Shown: positions 26,133 through 35,397 of the stretch, one piece after another
Layout: the number at the start of each line of letters is the position of its first letter
How positions within the stretch are numbered: position 1 is the stretch's first letter
From: Cytophagales bacterium WSM2-2
Lineage (GTDB): Bacteria; Bacteroidota; Bacteroidia; Cytophagales; Cyclobacteriaceae
Length of the DNA: 64,000 nucleotides
Direction of reading: 5' to 3'
NCBI GenBank assembly: GCA_015472025.1
Contig: BNHL01000001.1
Span: 248,001-312,000, forward strand
Position numbers and translations under genes: made by a program
Notes under the pieces: model-generated
The model's input: only the letters and a program-made list of their open reading frames with translations
Told to the model about the DNA's origin: nothing
Database searches by the model: none

Positions 26133-27029
26133 ATGGCATTTGAATGGAAAGGCGTCTTCCCTGCGCTAACAACCAAGTTCACTACCGATGACAAGCTCGA
26201 CTTTATCACTTTCGAGAAGAACCTGAAAGCACAGCTCGATGCTGGTGTTGACGGAATCATTCTGGGAGGAACATTAGGTGAAGCAAGTGTATTGAGCAAT
26301 GACGAGAAATTCTCGTTGGTGAAATTTGCAGTTGAAAAGACAGCTGGCAAAGTTCCTGTAGTCATGAATATTGCCGAGGGAAGTACCCGGGAAGCCATTC
26401 GCCAGGCAAGTGAAGCTGAGAAGAATGGTGCAAAAGGCTTGATGATGCTGCCGCCCATGCGATATAAATCCGATCATCGCGAGACGGTGGCCTACTTCAA
26501 GTCGGTGGCCAAATCCACTTCATTGCCCATCATGATTTACAACAATCCGGTGGATTACAAAATTGAAGTAACCCTGGACATGTTTGCTGAATTGGCAGAA
26601 GAAAAAAATATTCAGGCGGTGAAAGAATCAACACGGGACATCTCCAATGTCACGAGAATGATCAATCGTTTTGGTGAGCGTTTCAAGATTTTGTGCGGAG
26701 TGGATACACTTGCCATGGAAGAATTACTCATGGGCGCTCATGGCTGGGTAGCCGGACTCGTTTGCGCTTTTCCAAAAGAAACGGTAGCCGTTTATCAGCT
26801 GGTGAAACAGCGAAAAATAGACGAGGCTCTGAAAATTTACCGGTGGTTTTTGCCGTTGTTAGAATTGGACATCCATCCTAAACTGGTGCAGTATATCAAG
26901 TTGGCTGAACAGGAAACAGGGATCGGCACAGAACACGTTCGCGCTCCAAGACTTATATTGGCTGGAGAGGAACGGGAGCAGATCTTGAAAATAATCCGTG
27001 ACGGAATCAAGACACGGCCGAATTTATAG
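26133..27029 (+). CDS. DapA-family lyase, probable 1-pyrroline-4-hydroxy-2-carboxylate deaminase
   Basis: A 298-residue TIM-barrel class I aldolase of the dihydrodipicolinate synthase family. The family opening MAFEWKGVFPALTT, the GGTLGE loop near residue 45, the catalytic tyrosine Y136 (IMIYNNP) and the Schiff-base lysine K164 (QAVKES) are all present. Its neighbours are hydroxyproline enzymes, so the likely reaction is deamination of 1-pyrroline-4-hydroxy-2-carboxylate to 2-oxoglutarate semialdehyde (inference). It is unlikely to be the lysine-pathway DapA. Confidence 0.82.
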   Translation: MAFEWKGVFPALTTKFTTDDKLDFITFEKNLKAQLDAGVDGIILGGTLGEASVLSNDEKFSLVKFAVEKTAGKVPVVMNIAEGSTREAIRQASEAEKNGAKGLMMLPPMRYKSDHRETVAYFKSVAKSTSLPIMIYNNPVDYKIEVTLDMFAELAEEKNIQAVKESTRDISNVTRMINRFGERFKILCGVDTLAMEELLMGAHGWVAGLVCAFPKETVAVYQLVKQRKIDEALKIYRWFLPLLELDIHPKLVQYIKLAEQETGIGTEHVRAPRLILAGEEREQILKIIRDGIKTRPNL

Positions 27030-27052
27030 TCAACCTTTAAATTAAAAATCTT

Positions 27053-28528
27053 ATGAGTTTCACTGACTCAACACCACAGCAGGTCGATGCCGCTTTACGC
27101 GATGCCCAGCTTGCTTTTCTTTCTTACAAAAACATCAGTGGAAAAAAGAAAGCTGAGTTCCTTAGAGCTACCGCTGACGAAATTGAGGCGTTGGGCCAGG
27201 CACTGGTGACCACTGCCATGCGAGAAACGAATTTGCCTGAGGCACGCATTGTCTCAGAACGTGGCCGCACTACGGGGCACTGCCGGATGTTTGCAGACTT
27301 GGTAGAAGATGGGTCGTGGGTGGAGGCCCGAATTGACACGGCTATTCCCAACAGGGCTCCCGCACCAAAACCAGACATCAGAAAAATGTTGGTGGCTCTT
27401 GGGCCTGTAGTTGTGTTCGGAGCAGCAAATTTTCCGCTCGCCTACTCTACGGCCGGAGGAGATACTGCCTCTGCGCTGGCTGCAGGTTGTCCGGTAATCG
27501 TGAAAGCGCACCCGGCACACGCAGAGACTTCAACACTCGTAGCTAACGCCATTCAAAAAGCAATCGAGAAAACAGGAATGCCTAAAAATGTTTTTCAGCA
27601 TCTCCATGGGAAAAGTTTTGAAACAGGCCAGGCGCTGGTCAATCATCCATTGACAAAAGCTGTTGGTTTCACTGGCTCTCTCGCTGGCGGCAAAGCATTA
27701 TTTGATCTCGCGAACAAAAGAGCAGAACCGATTCCCGTCTTCGCGGAAATGAGTAGCATTAATCCGGTCATTCTGCTTCCGGAAAGTTTAAAAAGTGATT
27801 TTGAAAAAACTGCCGTATTGCTGGCTGGGTCAATCACGCTGGGTGTCGGACAATTTTGTACAAACCCAGGACTCATCATTGCAATTGAAAATGATGGTTT
27901 GAAGAAATTCATTCAAAAGCTCTCCGAAGAAATTAAGAAAGTTGTTGCCGGAACGATGCTTCACCAGGGAATTGCCGACAATTATTCAAAGCGGTTGACT
28001 GAAACATTGCAACAACAAGGCGTGACCGTTGAGGGGGAAGCTCCAAAAGGGAATCCAGCCCAGGGTCAGCCGGTGGTGGCCTCCGTTACTGCAGAACAAT
28101 TTCTAAAGAATCATTTGCTTGCAGAAGAAGTCTTCGGGCCATTTTCGCTGATTGTGAAATGTAAAGACCTGGCGGAGCTTCATGCTGTTGTCAATAATGG
28201 CAAAGGCCAGCTTACCTCAAGTGTGATCGGTCAACTGGAGGAAATTGAAAAGCACAGAAATCTAATCAATGTATTGATGGAGAAGGCGGGACGGTTAGTT
28301 GTAAATGGTGTTCCTACAGGGGTTGAAGTTTGTCCTTCACAAAATCATGGTGGTCCCTTTCCTGCCACTACAGATTCGAGATTCACAGCCGTTGGTATTG
28401 ATGCAATCAAGCGTTTCGCCCGTCCGGTTTCTTTTCAGAGTTTTTCCGATTCGCTCCTGCCAAATGAATTGAAAGACAATAATCCCCTCGGCATCTGGCG
28501 AATGACAAATTCGCAATGGGGAAAATAA
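27053..28528 (+). CDS. Probable 2,5-dioxovalerate (2-oxoglutarate semialdehyde) dehydrogenase
   Basis: A 491-residue aldehyde dehydrogenase. The cofactor region is VVFGAANFPLAYSTAGGDTASALAAGCPVIVKAHPAH. The general base is E232 (VFAEMSSINPV) and the nucleophile C269 (GVGQFCTNPG). These blocks are those of NADP-dependent 2-oxoglutarate semialdehyde dehydrogenases, the last step of hydroxyproline and pentose-acid breakdown. The product, 2-oxoglutarate, enters the TCA cycle. It lies 23 bases after the deaminase gene. Confidence 0.87.
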   Translation: MSFTDSTPQQVDAALRDAQLAFLSYKNISGKKKAEFLRATADEIEALGQALVTTAMRETNLPEARIVSERGRTTGHCRMFADLVEDGSWVEARIDTAIPNRAPAPKPDIRKMLVALGPVVVFGAANFPLAYSTAGGDTASALAAGCPVIVKAHPAHAETSTLVANAIQKAIEKTGMPKNVFQHLHGKSFETGQALVNHPLTKAVGFTGSLAGGKALFDLANKRAEPIPVFAEMSSINPVILLPESLKSDFEKTAVLLAGSITLGVGQFCTNPGLIIAIENDGLKKFIQKLSEEIKKVVAGTMLHQGIADNYSKRLTETLQQQGVTVEGEAPKGNPAQGQPVVASVTAEQFLKNHLLAEEVFGPFSLIVKCKDLAELHAVVNNGKGQLTSSVIGQLEEIEKHRNLINVLMEKAGRLVVNGVPTGVEVCPSQNHGGPFPATTDSRFTAVGIDAIKRFARPVSFQSFSDSLLPNELKDNNPLGIWRMTNSQWGK

Positions 28529-28550
28529 TTTTTTTACCTATTAATTCAAC

Positions 28551-29552
28551 ATGAAGAAAACATTCTTTTGCATAGACGCTCATACTTGCGGAAATCCCGT
28601 GCGACTCGTGGCTGGCGGTGGCCCTCAGTTAGAAGGAAAAAACATGAGCGAAAAGCGCCAGCATTTTTTGCGCGAATATGACTGGATTCGTAAAGGTCTT
28701 ATGTTCGAACCTCGCGGCCACGACATGATGAGTGGAAGTATTTTGTATCCGCCCGTTGATCCGAAAAATGATGTAGGTGTTTTATTCATCGAAACAAGCG
28801 GCTGCTTGCCCATGTGTGGTCATGGCACGATCGGAACGGTCACTATTGCTATTGAAGAAGGGTTGGTGATTCCTAAGACTCCAGGTGTGCTGAATCTGGA
28901 AGTCCCTGCTGGATTGGTTCGCATCGAATACAAGCAAGAAGGAAAAAAAGTAAAGTCTGTGAAGATTAGAAATGTGAAAGCTTACCTCGCTGCCGAAAAC
29001 ATCAAAGCAGAATGTCCCGATCTTGGGGAACTGACGCTGGATGTTTCCTATGGCGGAAATTTTTATGCCATTGTTGACGTGCAGAAAAATTTTAAAGGAT
29101 TAGAAAATTACACGGCCGATCAGCTAGTCAGTTGGAGTCGCGAGCTTAGGAAAGACATCAACAAGAAGCACACGTTTGTGCATCCGGAAAACCCAACGAT
29201 CAATGGATGCAGCCATATCCTGTGGACAGGAAAAACAATCGATCCCAAAGCAACAGCTCGCAACGCTGTTTTTTATGGTGACAAAGCCATCGACCGTTCT
29301 CCTTGTGGCACCGGAACTTCCGCCCGTCTTGCACAATGGTATGCCAAAGGAAAACTGAAGCCGGGAGAGGAATTTATTCACGAAAGTATTATTGGCTCAA
29401 AATTCATCGGTCGTATTGAAGAAGTAACCGAGCTTGCAGGTAAGCCCGCCATCATCCCCAGCGTGGAAGGTTGGGCCAAAGTTTATGGATACAATACCAT
29501 CACCATCGATCCCGATGATGATCCGTACGCATATGGGTTCCAAGTGATATGA
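28551..29552 (+). CDS. 4-hydroxyproline 2-epimerase
   Basis: A 333-residue proline-racemase family enzyme. The two catalytic cysteines are C89 in MCGHGTIG and C252 in DRSPCGTGTSA. A Cys/Cys pair marks true racemase or epimerase members rather than the dehydratases with Ser or Thr. It converts trans-4-hydroxy-L-proline to cis-4-hydroxy-D-proline, the first step of the pathway encoded here. It is 22 bases after the dehydrogenase gene. Confidence 0.9.
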   Translation: MKKTFFCIDAHTCGNPVRLVAGGGPQLEGKNMSEKRQHFLREYDWIRKGLMFEPRGHDMMSGSILYPPVDPKNDVGVLFIETSGCLPMCGHGTIGTVTIAIEEGLVIPKTPGVLNLEVPAGLVRIEYKQEGKKVKSVKIRNVKAYLAAENIKAECPDLGELTLDVSYGGNFYAIVDVQKNFKGLENYTADQLVSWSRELRKDINKKHTFVHPENPTINGCSHILWTGKTIDPKATARNAVFYGDKAIDRSPCGTGTSARLAQWYAKGKLKPGEEFIHESIIGSKFIGRIEEVTELAGKPAIIPSVEGWAKVYGYNTITIDPDDDPYAYGFQVI

Positions 29553-29554
29553 GG

Positions 29555-29578
29555 GATACTGGATACCAGATACTGGAT
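29555..29578. repeat. Left 7-bp repeat array flanking the four-helix-bundle gene
   Basis: Consecutive units GATACTG, GATACCA, GATACTG, then GAT, beginning 2 bases after the epimerase stop codon. The array at 30043-30073 read on the other strand has the same GATnnnn register, so the two arrays face each other around the inserted gene. Confidence 0.65.
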
Positions 29579-29644
29579 TGTCGCCATTGGATAAAAACAT
29601 ACTTTTAGCCTGTTGGATAAGTTGTATGATTGGTTAAAAAAAGT

Positions 29645-30013
29645 ATGAGTTATAAGAAGCTTGAAATTTGGCAAGAGGCTAAAGTACTTTCAATTAAAAT
29701 CCATGACATGAGTCTTCTTCTGCCAAGATTTGAACAATTCGAGGAAGCCCAACAAATAAGGCGCTCTAGTAAGTCTGTCAGGTCAAATATCGTTGAAGGC
29801 TATGGAAGGCGAAAATACAAGCAGGATTTTATCCGTTTTCTGATTGTGGCCCTTGCCTCAAACGATGAAACGATAGACCATTTGGAAACTCTGGCAGAAA
29901 CAAAATCACTAACAAACGAAATGATATTTAATGAGCTTCACAGTCTACTTGAAAGCCTTGGTAGAAAATTGAACAATTTCATTAAAGCTGTTGAGAGGGA
30001 GTACATTACTTAA
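29645..30013 (+). CDS. Four-helix-bundle protein (S23/IVS-like)
   Basis: A 122-residue all-helical protein of the TIGR02436 four-helix-bundle family. It opens [20 protein letters not shown], with [21 protein letters not shown] in helix 2, the conserved family segment, and [22 protein letters not shown] in helix 3. Relatives are encoded in 23S rRNA intervening sequences or serve diversity-generating retroelements; free-standing copies have unknown function. It interrupts the hydroxyproline operon, with which it has no evident functional link, and short repeat arrays lie on both sides. Start is ATG 29645, as the upstream TTG only adds five residues. Confidence 0.88.
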   Translation: MSYKKLEIWQEAKVLSIKIHDMSLLLPRFEQFEEAQQIRRSSKSVRSNIVEGYGRRKYKQDFIRFLIVALASNDETIDHLETLAETKSLTNEMIFNELHSLLESLGRKLNNFIKAVEREYIT

Positions 30014-30042
30014 TGTAACAGCGCATTAATTAGCAAATACTA

Positions 30043-30073
30043 ATCAAGTATCCAGAATCAAGCATCTAATATC
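30043..30073. repeat. Right 7-bp repeat array, inverted relative to the left one
   Basis: Units ATCAAGT, ATCCAGA, ATCAAGC, ATCTAAT, then ATC, which ends directly at the ATG of the next gene. The reverse complement reads GATATTA, GATGCTT, GATTCTG, GATACTT, the same 7-base register as the left array. Confidence 0.65.
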
Positions 30074-31312
30074 ATGAAAATAGGAATCATAGGTGGTGGA
30101 ATTATCGGACTAAGTTCCGCTTATTACTTGCAGAAGGCTGGTCACGAGGTCACGGTGATTGATCAGAGTGATCTGAGTAACGGATGTTCCTATGGAAATG
30201 CGGGGATGATCGTGCCCAGTCATTTTATACCATTGGCAGCACCGGGAATGATCGCGAAAGGAATACGTTGGATGTTCAACTCATCCAGTCCATTTTATGT
30301 AAAGCCGCAGCTGAATTGGGATTTAATCAAGTGGGGTTATCATTTTTACAAGCACTCCAATAAAAACCATGTCGACCGGTCGGCACCGGCACTGAAAGAA
30401 CTTAGTCTTCTCAGTAAGGTGATGTATCAGCAAATGGCAAAAGATTTACCATTCGATTTCAGTTACCTGGAGCGAGGACTAATGATGCTTTATCAAACCA
30501 AAGAAGTAGAACATGAAGAACGAGAAACTGCTGAGATGGCCAACCGCTATGGAATTGATGCGAGGATTTTATCGCCAACAGAAGTTCAGCAACTCGAACC
30601 AGAAGTAAAAGTAAATGTGCGGGGTGGAGTCTTATTTCCAGGCGATGCACACCTAACGCCCCAAGTATTCATGAATGGGTTACTTCATTTTCTAAAAGAT
30701 AAAGTTCATTTTCAAACTAATACTGAGGCGACCAGTTTCGATATCGCTAATCAAAAAATTAAATTGCTTCAAACCGACAAAGGTGCTTTCCAATTTGATA
30801 AAATTATTCTTGCGGCTGGTTCGTGGTCAGGGGCTGTTGCAAAAAAGCTGAACCTGAATTTGCCCATGCAGGCTGGAAAAGGGTACAGCTTCACACTGAA
30901 TGATGTTTCAAAAAATATCCGCATACCTTCAATTCTTCTGGAAGGACGGGTGGCCGTCACTCCAATGGGAAATTCACTTCGTTTCGGCGGAACAATGGAG
31001 ATCACCGGGGTGGATCACTCTATCAACATGAACCGGGTAAAAGGGATCGTTAACACAGCTTCTGTTTTCTATCCTGAGTTAAAAGTAGAGTCTCCACAGC
31101 AAGAAAAAATATGGCACGGGTTGCGTCCCTGTTCACCCGATGGAATGCCTTACATCGGCAAAACTAGAAAACTAGAAAACCTGATTTTAGCTACAGGCCA
31201 CTCCATGCTCGGGGTTAGCCTGGGGCCCGGAACCGGGAAGCTGATCTCTGAAATTATCGATGAGAAAAAGCCGGATATGGATTTGAGTATGTTTGACCCA
31301 GATCGTTACTAG
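30074..31312 (+). CDS. FAD-dependent D-amino acid (probable D-hydroxyproline) dehydrogenase
   Basis: A 412-residue DadA/DAO-family flavoprotein. The FAD-binding Rossmann motif is KIGIIGGGIIGLSSAYYLQKAGHEVTVID at the N-terminus. A substrate domain follows, and the C-terminal FAD contact is TGHSMLGVSLGPGTGKL. In the context of the epimerase and deaminase it should oxidise cis-4-hydroxy-D-proline to 1-pyrroline-4-hydroxy-2-carboxylate (inference). It overlaps the convergent nuclease gene by 4 bases. Confidence 0.87.
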   Translation: MKIGIIGGGIIGLSSAYYLQKAGHEVTVIDQSDLSNGCSYGNAGMIVPSHFIPLAAPGMIAKGIRWMFNSSSPFYVKPQLNWDLIKWGYHFYKHSNKNHVDRSAPALKELSLLSKVMYQQMAKDLPFDFSYLERGLMMLYQTKEVEHEERETAEMANRYGIDARILSPTEVQQLEPEVKVNVRGGVLFPGDAHLTPQVFMNGLLHFLKDKVHFQTNTEATSFDIANQKIKLLQTDKGAFQFDKIILAAGSWSGAVAKKLNLNLPMQAGKGYSFTLNDVSKNIRIPSILLEGRVAVTPMGNSLRFGGTMEITGVDHSINMNRVKGIVNTASVFYPELKVESPQQEKIWHGLRPCSPDGMPYIGKTRKLENLILATGHSMLGVSLGPGTGKLISEIIDEKKPDMDLSMFDPDRY

Positions 31313-34146
31313 CGATAGCAAATCTCTTTGTACGGACAAAGTTTACAGGTGTCTTCCTTTTTGGTCTGAATAAATGTCTGAGCCGGATCAAAAATTTCTT
31401 CCAGCAAATCTTGAAGGTGGCCTTCAAATTCTGCAAACAGTGGAGTTGCATCTGCCAGAAGTTGTTTGTCCATCTTTAGACCAAAATGAAATTCATCATC
31501 GAACAAATTATTGCGATTGATTAGGCCTGGAACAATCCTTGAGCCTGTACTAGCATTGTTGTTTTTGTAGAGCAATGCATAAAGGAGGGTTTGAAACGCA
31601 GCCTTGTTTCTGCTCCCCTCGCGTGAAAACAACGAAGCCACGTTTCTAAAATCCAGCTCATCTTTTCCGGTCTTGTAATCAATCACACGGACCTCATCTC
31701 CTTTACTGTCGATCCGGTCGATCGTTCCGCCAAGCGATGCAAAGCCTGGTGCATGACTGATTTTAATATTATAAAGCCAGCCATTTTGCTCCAGTGCTTC
31801 AATTTTGAAAGGAGCTCGAATTTTATCGTACTCGAGAATCTGCTTCGCAAATTTTCTCACCACTTCACGCACAACCACCCGTTGCCCTTCGTAAGTGACC
31901 TCAAGGCGCGAATCCAGGTGGTATGTTTTAATAAATGCCTCGTCTATCAATTTGTCGATGCGACCAGGTAAACCATCAAAATCATCCGCGTCAATAATCT
32001 TGTTTTTCTTTTTATCAAGGACACGCTTATAAAATTGCTCCATAACGGTATGCAACAAGTTTCCGAGCGTTCGCGGGTCAATCTCCTCCTCCACTTTATA
32101 CGCTTCCCGAATACGAGCCACGTACTGAAAATAAAATCGTAGTTGGCATTCGATGTACGTGTTGAGTGCGGATGGAGACAGTCCACGTGACCGAAGGTTT
32201 CCTTCATTGAGTTTTGCCAACGCCCTAAGAACCTGCTCATTTTTCTGAATGACGATAGCCGATTGCCCACGCGGTTGAATGACGTTATGCAGCACATTCT
32301 CTTTTATCTCCAGTCCGCTTTCGTAAATCACCTGTTGCAGGTAGCGGCTCATCTCACCTTGTCCAAGCACGTCTGGTTCGGAGTTGTAGAACAAAAAGAC
32401 ATTCTCGGAACGTTGTAGTGCACGATAAAAAAGATAAGCGTAGATCGCTCCCTGGTGTTCCGGAGTTGGAAGACCGTAAGCCTTTCGGATACTAAAGGGA
32501 ATGTACGAACCTTGTTTCACTGCAGAGGGAAAAATTCCTTCATTAAGAGAAAGGACAAAAATATTCTTGAAGTCCAGGTTTCGACTTTCTAACACGCCCA
32601 TCACCTGAACTCCTTTCAGCGGCTCACCGGTAAAAGGAATCTTCTCTCCTTTGGCATACTGGCGGAATAGCCGTAGAAAAGATTTGAGCCGTTGTGCTGG
32701 GTTATCTGTTTTTTCATTGCCCCAAACCACATCCAACCGGTTCAGCAACTGTATGCTTCTAATGAGATACTCTTTATCCAGTTGATCAAGGGTGGGCACA
32801 AGCATAACGGCCTGCAGTACTTCCAAAATATATTGGGTGATCTTCTCTGCCTTCCGGAAAATGACCGCATGCAATTCCACTTCTGATGCCAGAAACTCCA
32901 GTGGAATAAAGACCCAATTGTGCTTGACAATTTCTTTCAGCTTGTGATGTGATAAAGCTGCTTCGGCTGCTACGACATACGGATGCGCTAAAACAGGTTG
33001 CGCTGCACTGAAAAGAAAATGATCCTTTCGAAATGAAATTTGTAGATCAACCAGCAACTCGATAAGGTTATAAACTGGTGCGCTGGCCAACGGAAAACCC
33101 ATGGTGACATTGAACTTTTCAGTAACCGGTGCAATACTGTGCAAAACCGGCATGAGCAATTTCTCATCTGCAAGAATCACGACTGTTTCCTCAGGAACCA
33201 TCCCTTCTTTCAATCTGCTCTCCAGAATCTGGGCAAGCAACTTGACCTGGCCCATGGGCTGAGCTGCACCGAACAATTCGACATTTTTATTTTGCCGAAA
33301 ATGATCGGGGAAATCAGACAAAAATGTTTTTCCAAATACCAGGTCCTGCTTGTACTCACGCAAAAACCGACCAGCTTCCTGTTTTACATCATTGAGATAG
33401 TATTGATCAGTATCCCAGCGCACCTGGGCCATCCCTTGGCTGACCAATTGAGCAATGATTTTTTCTTCTGCTTTGGTGAGCGCATTGAAGCCGGCAAACC
33501 AAAGTTCCTTTTCTGAAACAGAATAATTAAACTTTATTTTTCCGTTTAAAACAGCGTCAGCCAAAGAACGGTGCAATCCACCTTCATAAGCCAGCCCCTC
33601 ATTTAAAAGTTTTTCATTGAACTCCTTATACAAGGGATAAAGCCTGCGCCAGACGTCAATGAATTTTTTCTTATTGGCCGATTGCCCCTCATCAAATCCC
33701 TGCCAGAAATTCTGGAGAAACTCCTTTTGTTCATCACTGAGATAATCTAATCCGGAGTCAAGCTCTTTCAGGTGGCTCAGGTCGGCAAATAAAACCTTCG
33801 CGTCCACCATGTAGCGGTCTGCTTCATCAAAATCCTTCAACAACATTTCGCCCCACATGAAGAACTGATCGAAAGACTCCGATTCCGTTTTCATCAATTC
33901 CTGATAGGATTGATACAAGCTAAAAACCAGGTCTAGCTTATCGGGTACACGTAAGTCCGAATACCCGGCAACAAAATCCTCGAAAGTCAAAAGGCGTGGA
34001 GAAAATACAGGCTTATCAATCAGGTCACTTAAGTATTTTCTAAAATAAAGTGATGCTCTCCGATTGGGGAAGACAACCGTGACCTTTGAGAGGTCAGTGT
34101 GGGATTGATAGATCTCCTCGGCTAGCTCGAATAAAAATGCTTTCAT
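31309..34146 (-). CDS. AddB-like helicase-nuclease with PD-(D/E)XK domain and iron-sulfur cysteines
   Basis: A 945-residue protein. The N-terminal two thirds is a degenerate superfamily I helicase fold (VVFPNRRASLYFRKYL, FIL-type blocks such as NIFVLSLNEGIFPS). The C-terminal nuclease domain shows VIDYKTGKDELDF. Four cysteines frame it: one in IECQLRFYFQYV and three in the final CKLCPYKEIC. That is the AddB-type 4Fe-4S staple. With AddA, such proteins process double-strand breaks for recombination. No addA lies beside it. Normal length for the Bacteroidota form. Confidence 0.85.
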   Translation of the reverse strand: MKAFLFELAEEIYQSHTDLSKVTVVFPNRRASLYFRKYLSDLIDKPVFSPRLLTFEDFVAGYSDLRVPDKLDLVFSLYQSYQELMKTESESFDQFFMWGEMLLKDFDEADRYMVDAKVLFADLSHLKELDSGLDYLSDEQKEFLQNFWQGFDEGQSANKKKFIDVWRRLYPLYKEFNEKLLNEGLAYEGGLHRSLADAVLNGKIKFNYSVSEKELWFAGFNALTKAEEKIIAQLVSQGMAQVRWDTDQYYLNDVKQEAGRFLREYKQDLVFGKTFLSDFPDHFRQNKNVELFGAAQPMGQVKLLAQILESRLKEGMVPEETVVILADEKLLMPVLHSIAPVTEKFNVTMGFPLASAPVYNLIELLVDLQISFRKDHFLFSAAQPVLAHPYVVAAEAALSHHKLKEIVKHNWVFIPLEFLASEVELHAVIFRKAEKITQYILEVLQAVMLVPTLDQLDKEYLIRSIQLLNRLDVVWGNEKTDNPAQRLKSFLRLFRQYAKGEKIPFTGEPLKGVQVMGVLESRNLDFKNIFVLSLNEGIFPSAVKQGSYIPFSIRKAYGLPTPEHQGAIYAYLFYRALQRSENVFLFYNSEPDVLGQGEMSRYLQQVIYESGLEIKENVLHNVIQPRGQSAIVIQKNEQVLRALAKLNEGNLRSRGLSPSALNTYIECQLRFYFQYVARIREAYKVEEEIDPRTLGNLLHTVMEQFYKRVLDKKKNKIIDADDFDGLPGRIDKLIDEAFIKTYHLDSRLEVTYEGQRVVVREVVRKFAKQILEYDKIRAPFKIEALEQNGWLYNIKISHAPGFASLGGTIDRIDSKGDEVRVIDYKTGKDELDFRNVASLFSREGSRNKAAFQTLLYALLYKNNNASTGSRIVPGLINRNNLFDDEFHFGLKMDKQLLADATPLFAEFEGHLQDLLEEIFDPAQTFIQTKKEDTCKLCPYKEICYR

Positions 34147-34194
34147 AGCGAAAGCATAAAGATGAAGTATAAATCAAAAATCGACAAACGTGAA

Positions 34195-35157
34195 TTATTC
34201 TGCCAGCACCGGTCTTGTTTCAATCGACTTAGCGGAAGCCTCCAGAATTTCGAAAGCACTTTCCGCCATCCGGTTTTCCGTGTCTAAGGTTGGGTTCACT
34301 TCTACAATTTCGTACGCACAGATTTTCGGGTCTTTGCAAAGTTCTGCGCACAGGTTTTTAGCCTCGTCAATCGTGAGGCCGTTCGGAACAGGCGTTCCAG
34401 TTCCGGTAGAAAAGCGACTGTCAATACTATCTACGTCAAATGAAATGTATATGAGATCGCAATGATCCAGCATAGTGAGGGCCCGGTGAGCCGTTTCTTC
34501 TGCTCCTTTCTTTTTCACGTCTTCAACTTCAATAAAGTTGATGTTGAGTTTGTTAATCAGATAGTTCTCCGGTTTCTCAAGATCGCGTACAGCAATATAT
34601 ACCAGGTCCTCCGGAGTGATCTTCGGGCCCGGAATCCCTACATTTTTAATCTGCTCCCAATAGTCCTGAGTTTCGCCCCGTGGATCATTCACCTTGCTTT
34701 CCAGATTATCAATTCCAAACGCCATCGCCAACGGCATTCCGTGCATATTTCCAGAAGGCGTTGTAAAAGGGGTATGAAGGTCTGCGTGTGCGTCAATCCA
34801 GATCACGCCCAGCCGTTTTTTGGGGTATGCTTTTTTTATACCAGCAATAGTTCCATAAGCTGTGGAATGATCTCCCGCCATAATTAACGGAAAAAAATCA
34901 TCGAACAACTGCTCATATACCTCCAGGCATACACGTTCTTCCATCACGAGGACACCGTCAATAAACTTTGCATAAGCGTGAAGGGCTCCGTCAAATAGCA
35001 GTTCATTGACATTTTCTACTTCAATGGAATCATACTTTTTGAACAAGTCTGATTTCAAGTCGAGACTGGCAATTTTCATCGCTTCCACACCCAAGCTGGC
35101 GCCACGCGTACCGGCACCGATTTCGGACTTCACTTCAATGATCTTAATCTCTTTCAT
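34195..35157 (-). CDS. Arginase / agmatinase family ureohydrolase
   Basis: A 320-residue manganese enzyme. The metal-binding motifs are AGDHS (about residue 94), WIDAHADLHTP (about 120) and SFDVDSID (about 238), followed by GLTIDEA. It hydrolyses arginine or agmatine to urea plus ornithine or putrescine. It is divergent from arginine decarboxylase, and the agmatine made by that enzyme could be its substrate, so agmatinase-like use is possible; I cannot decide from sequence. Confidence 0.85.
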   Translation of the reverse strand: MKEIKIIEVKSEIGAGTRGASLGVEAMKIASLDLKSDLFKKYDSIEVENVNELLFDGALHAYAKFIDGVLVMEERVCLEVYEQLFDDFFPLIMAGDHSTAYGTIAGIKKAYPKKRLGVIWIDAHADLHTPFTTPSGNMHGMPLAMAFGIDNLESKVNDPRGETQDYWEQIKNVGIPGPKITPEDLVYIAVRDLEKPENYLINKLNINFIEVEDVKKKGAEETAHRALTMLDHCDLIYISFDVDSIDSRFSTGTGTPVPNGLTIDEAKNLCAELCKDPKICAYEIVEVNPTLDTENRMAESAFEILEASAKSIETRPVLAE

Positions 35158-35226
35158 AAACCAGAAAACAAAAACAATTTACTAATTAAAAAATTTGGGA
35201 GGAATCAAAAAAACAGGCGGGAATTA

Positions 35227-35286
35227 GCCCGAACTTAGAAGTCGGGCAGTGCGTGGGCGACTGCGAAAATCCGTGAGAAAAAACGG
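35227..35286. promoter_or_regulatory. Three tandem hairpins between arginase and arginine decarboxylase
   Basis: Hairpin 1 pairs GCCCGAACTT (35227-35236, one bulged A) with AAGTCGGGC (35239-35247). Hairpin 2 pairs GCAGT (35246-35250) with ACTGC (35260-35264), sharing two bases with hairpin 1, so they may be alternatives. Hairpin 3 pairs CCGT (35271-35274) with ACGG (35283-35286). They would lie in the leader of either divergent gene. No known riboswitch class was recognised. The remainder of the 240-base gap is AT-rich. Confidence 0.4.
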
Positions 35287-35397
35287 CTATGCATAACTGT
35301 GATTCTATTGCAAAGATGGCAATTTTATTGGAATTTTGCTGTTTGATTTTTCGCTAAAATTGAACAGATCCATTAACTTAATAAGCATTTAATATCG

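Noticed and set aside
35158..35397. Known riboswitch before arginine decarboxylase
   Set aside because: Hairpins are present but do not match any riboswitch class I can recall.
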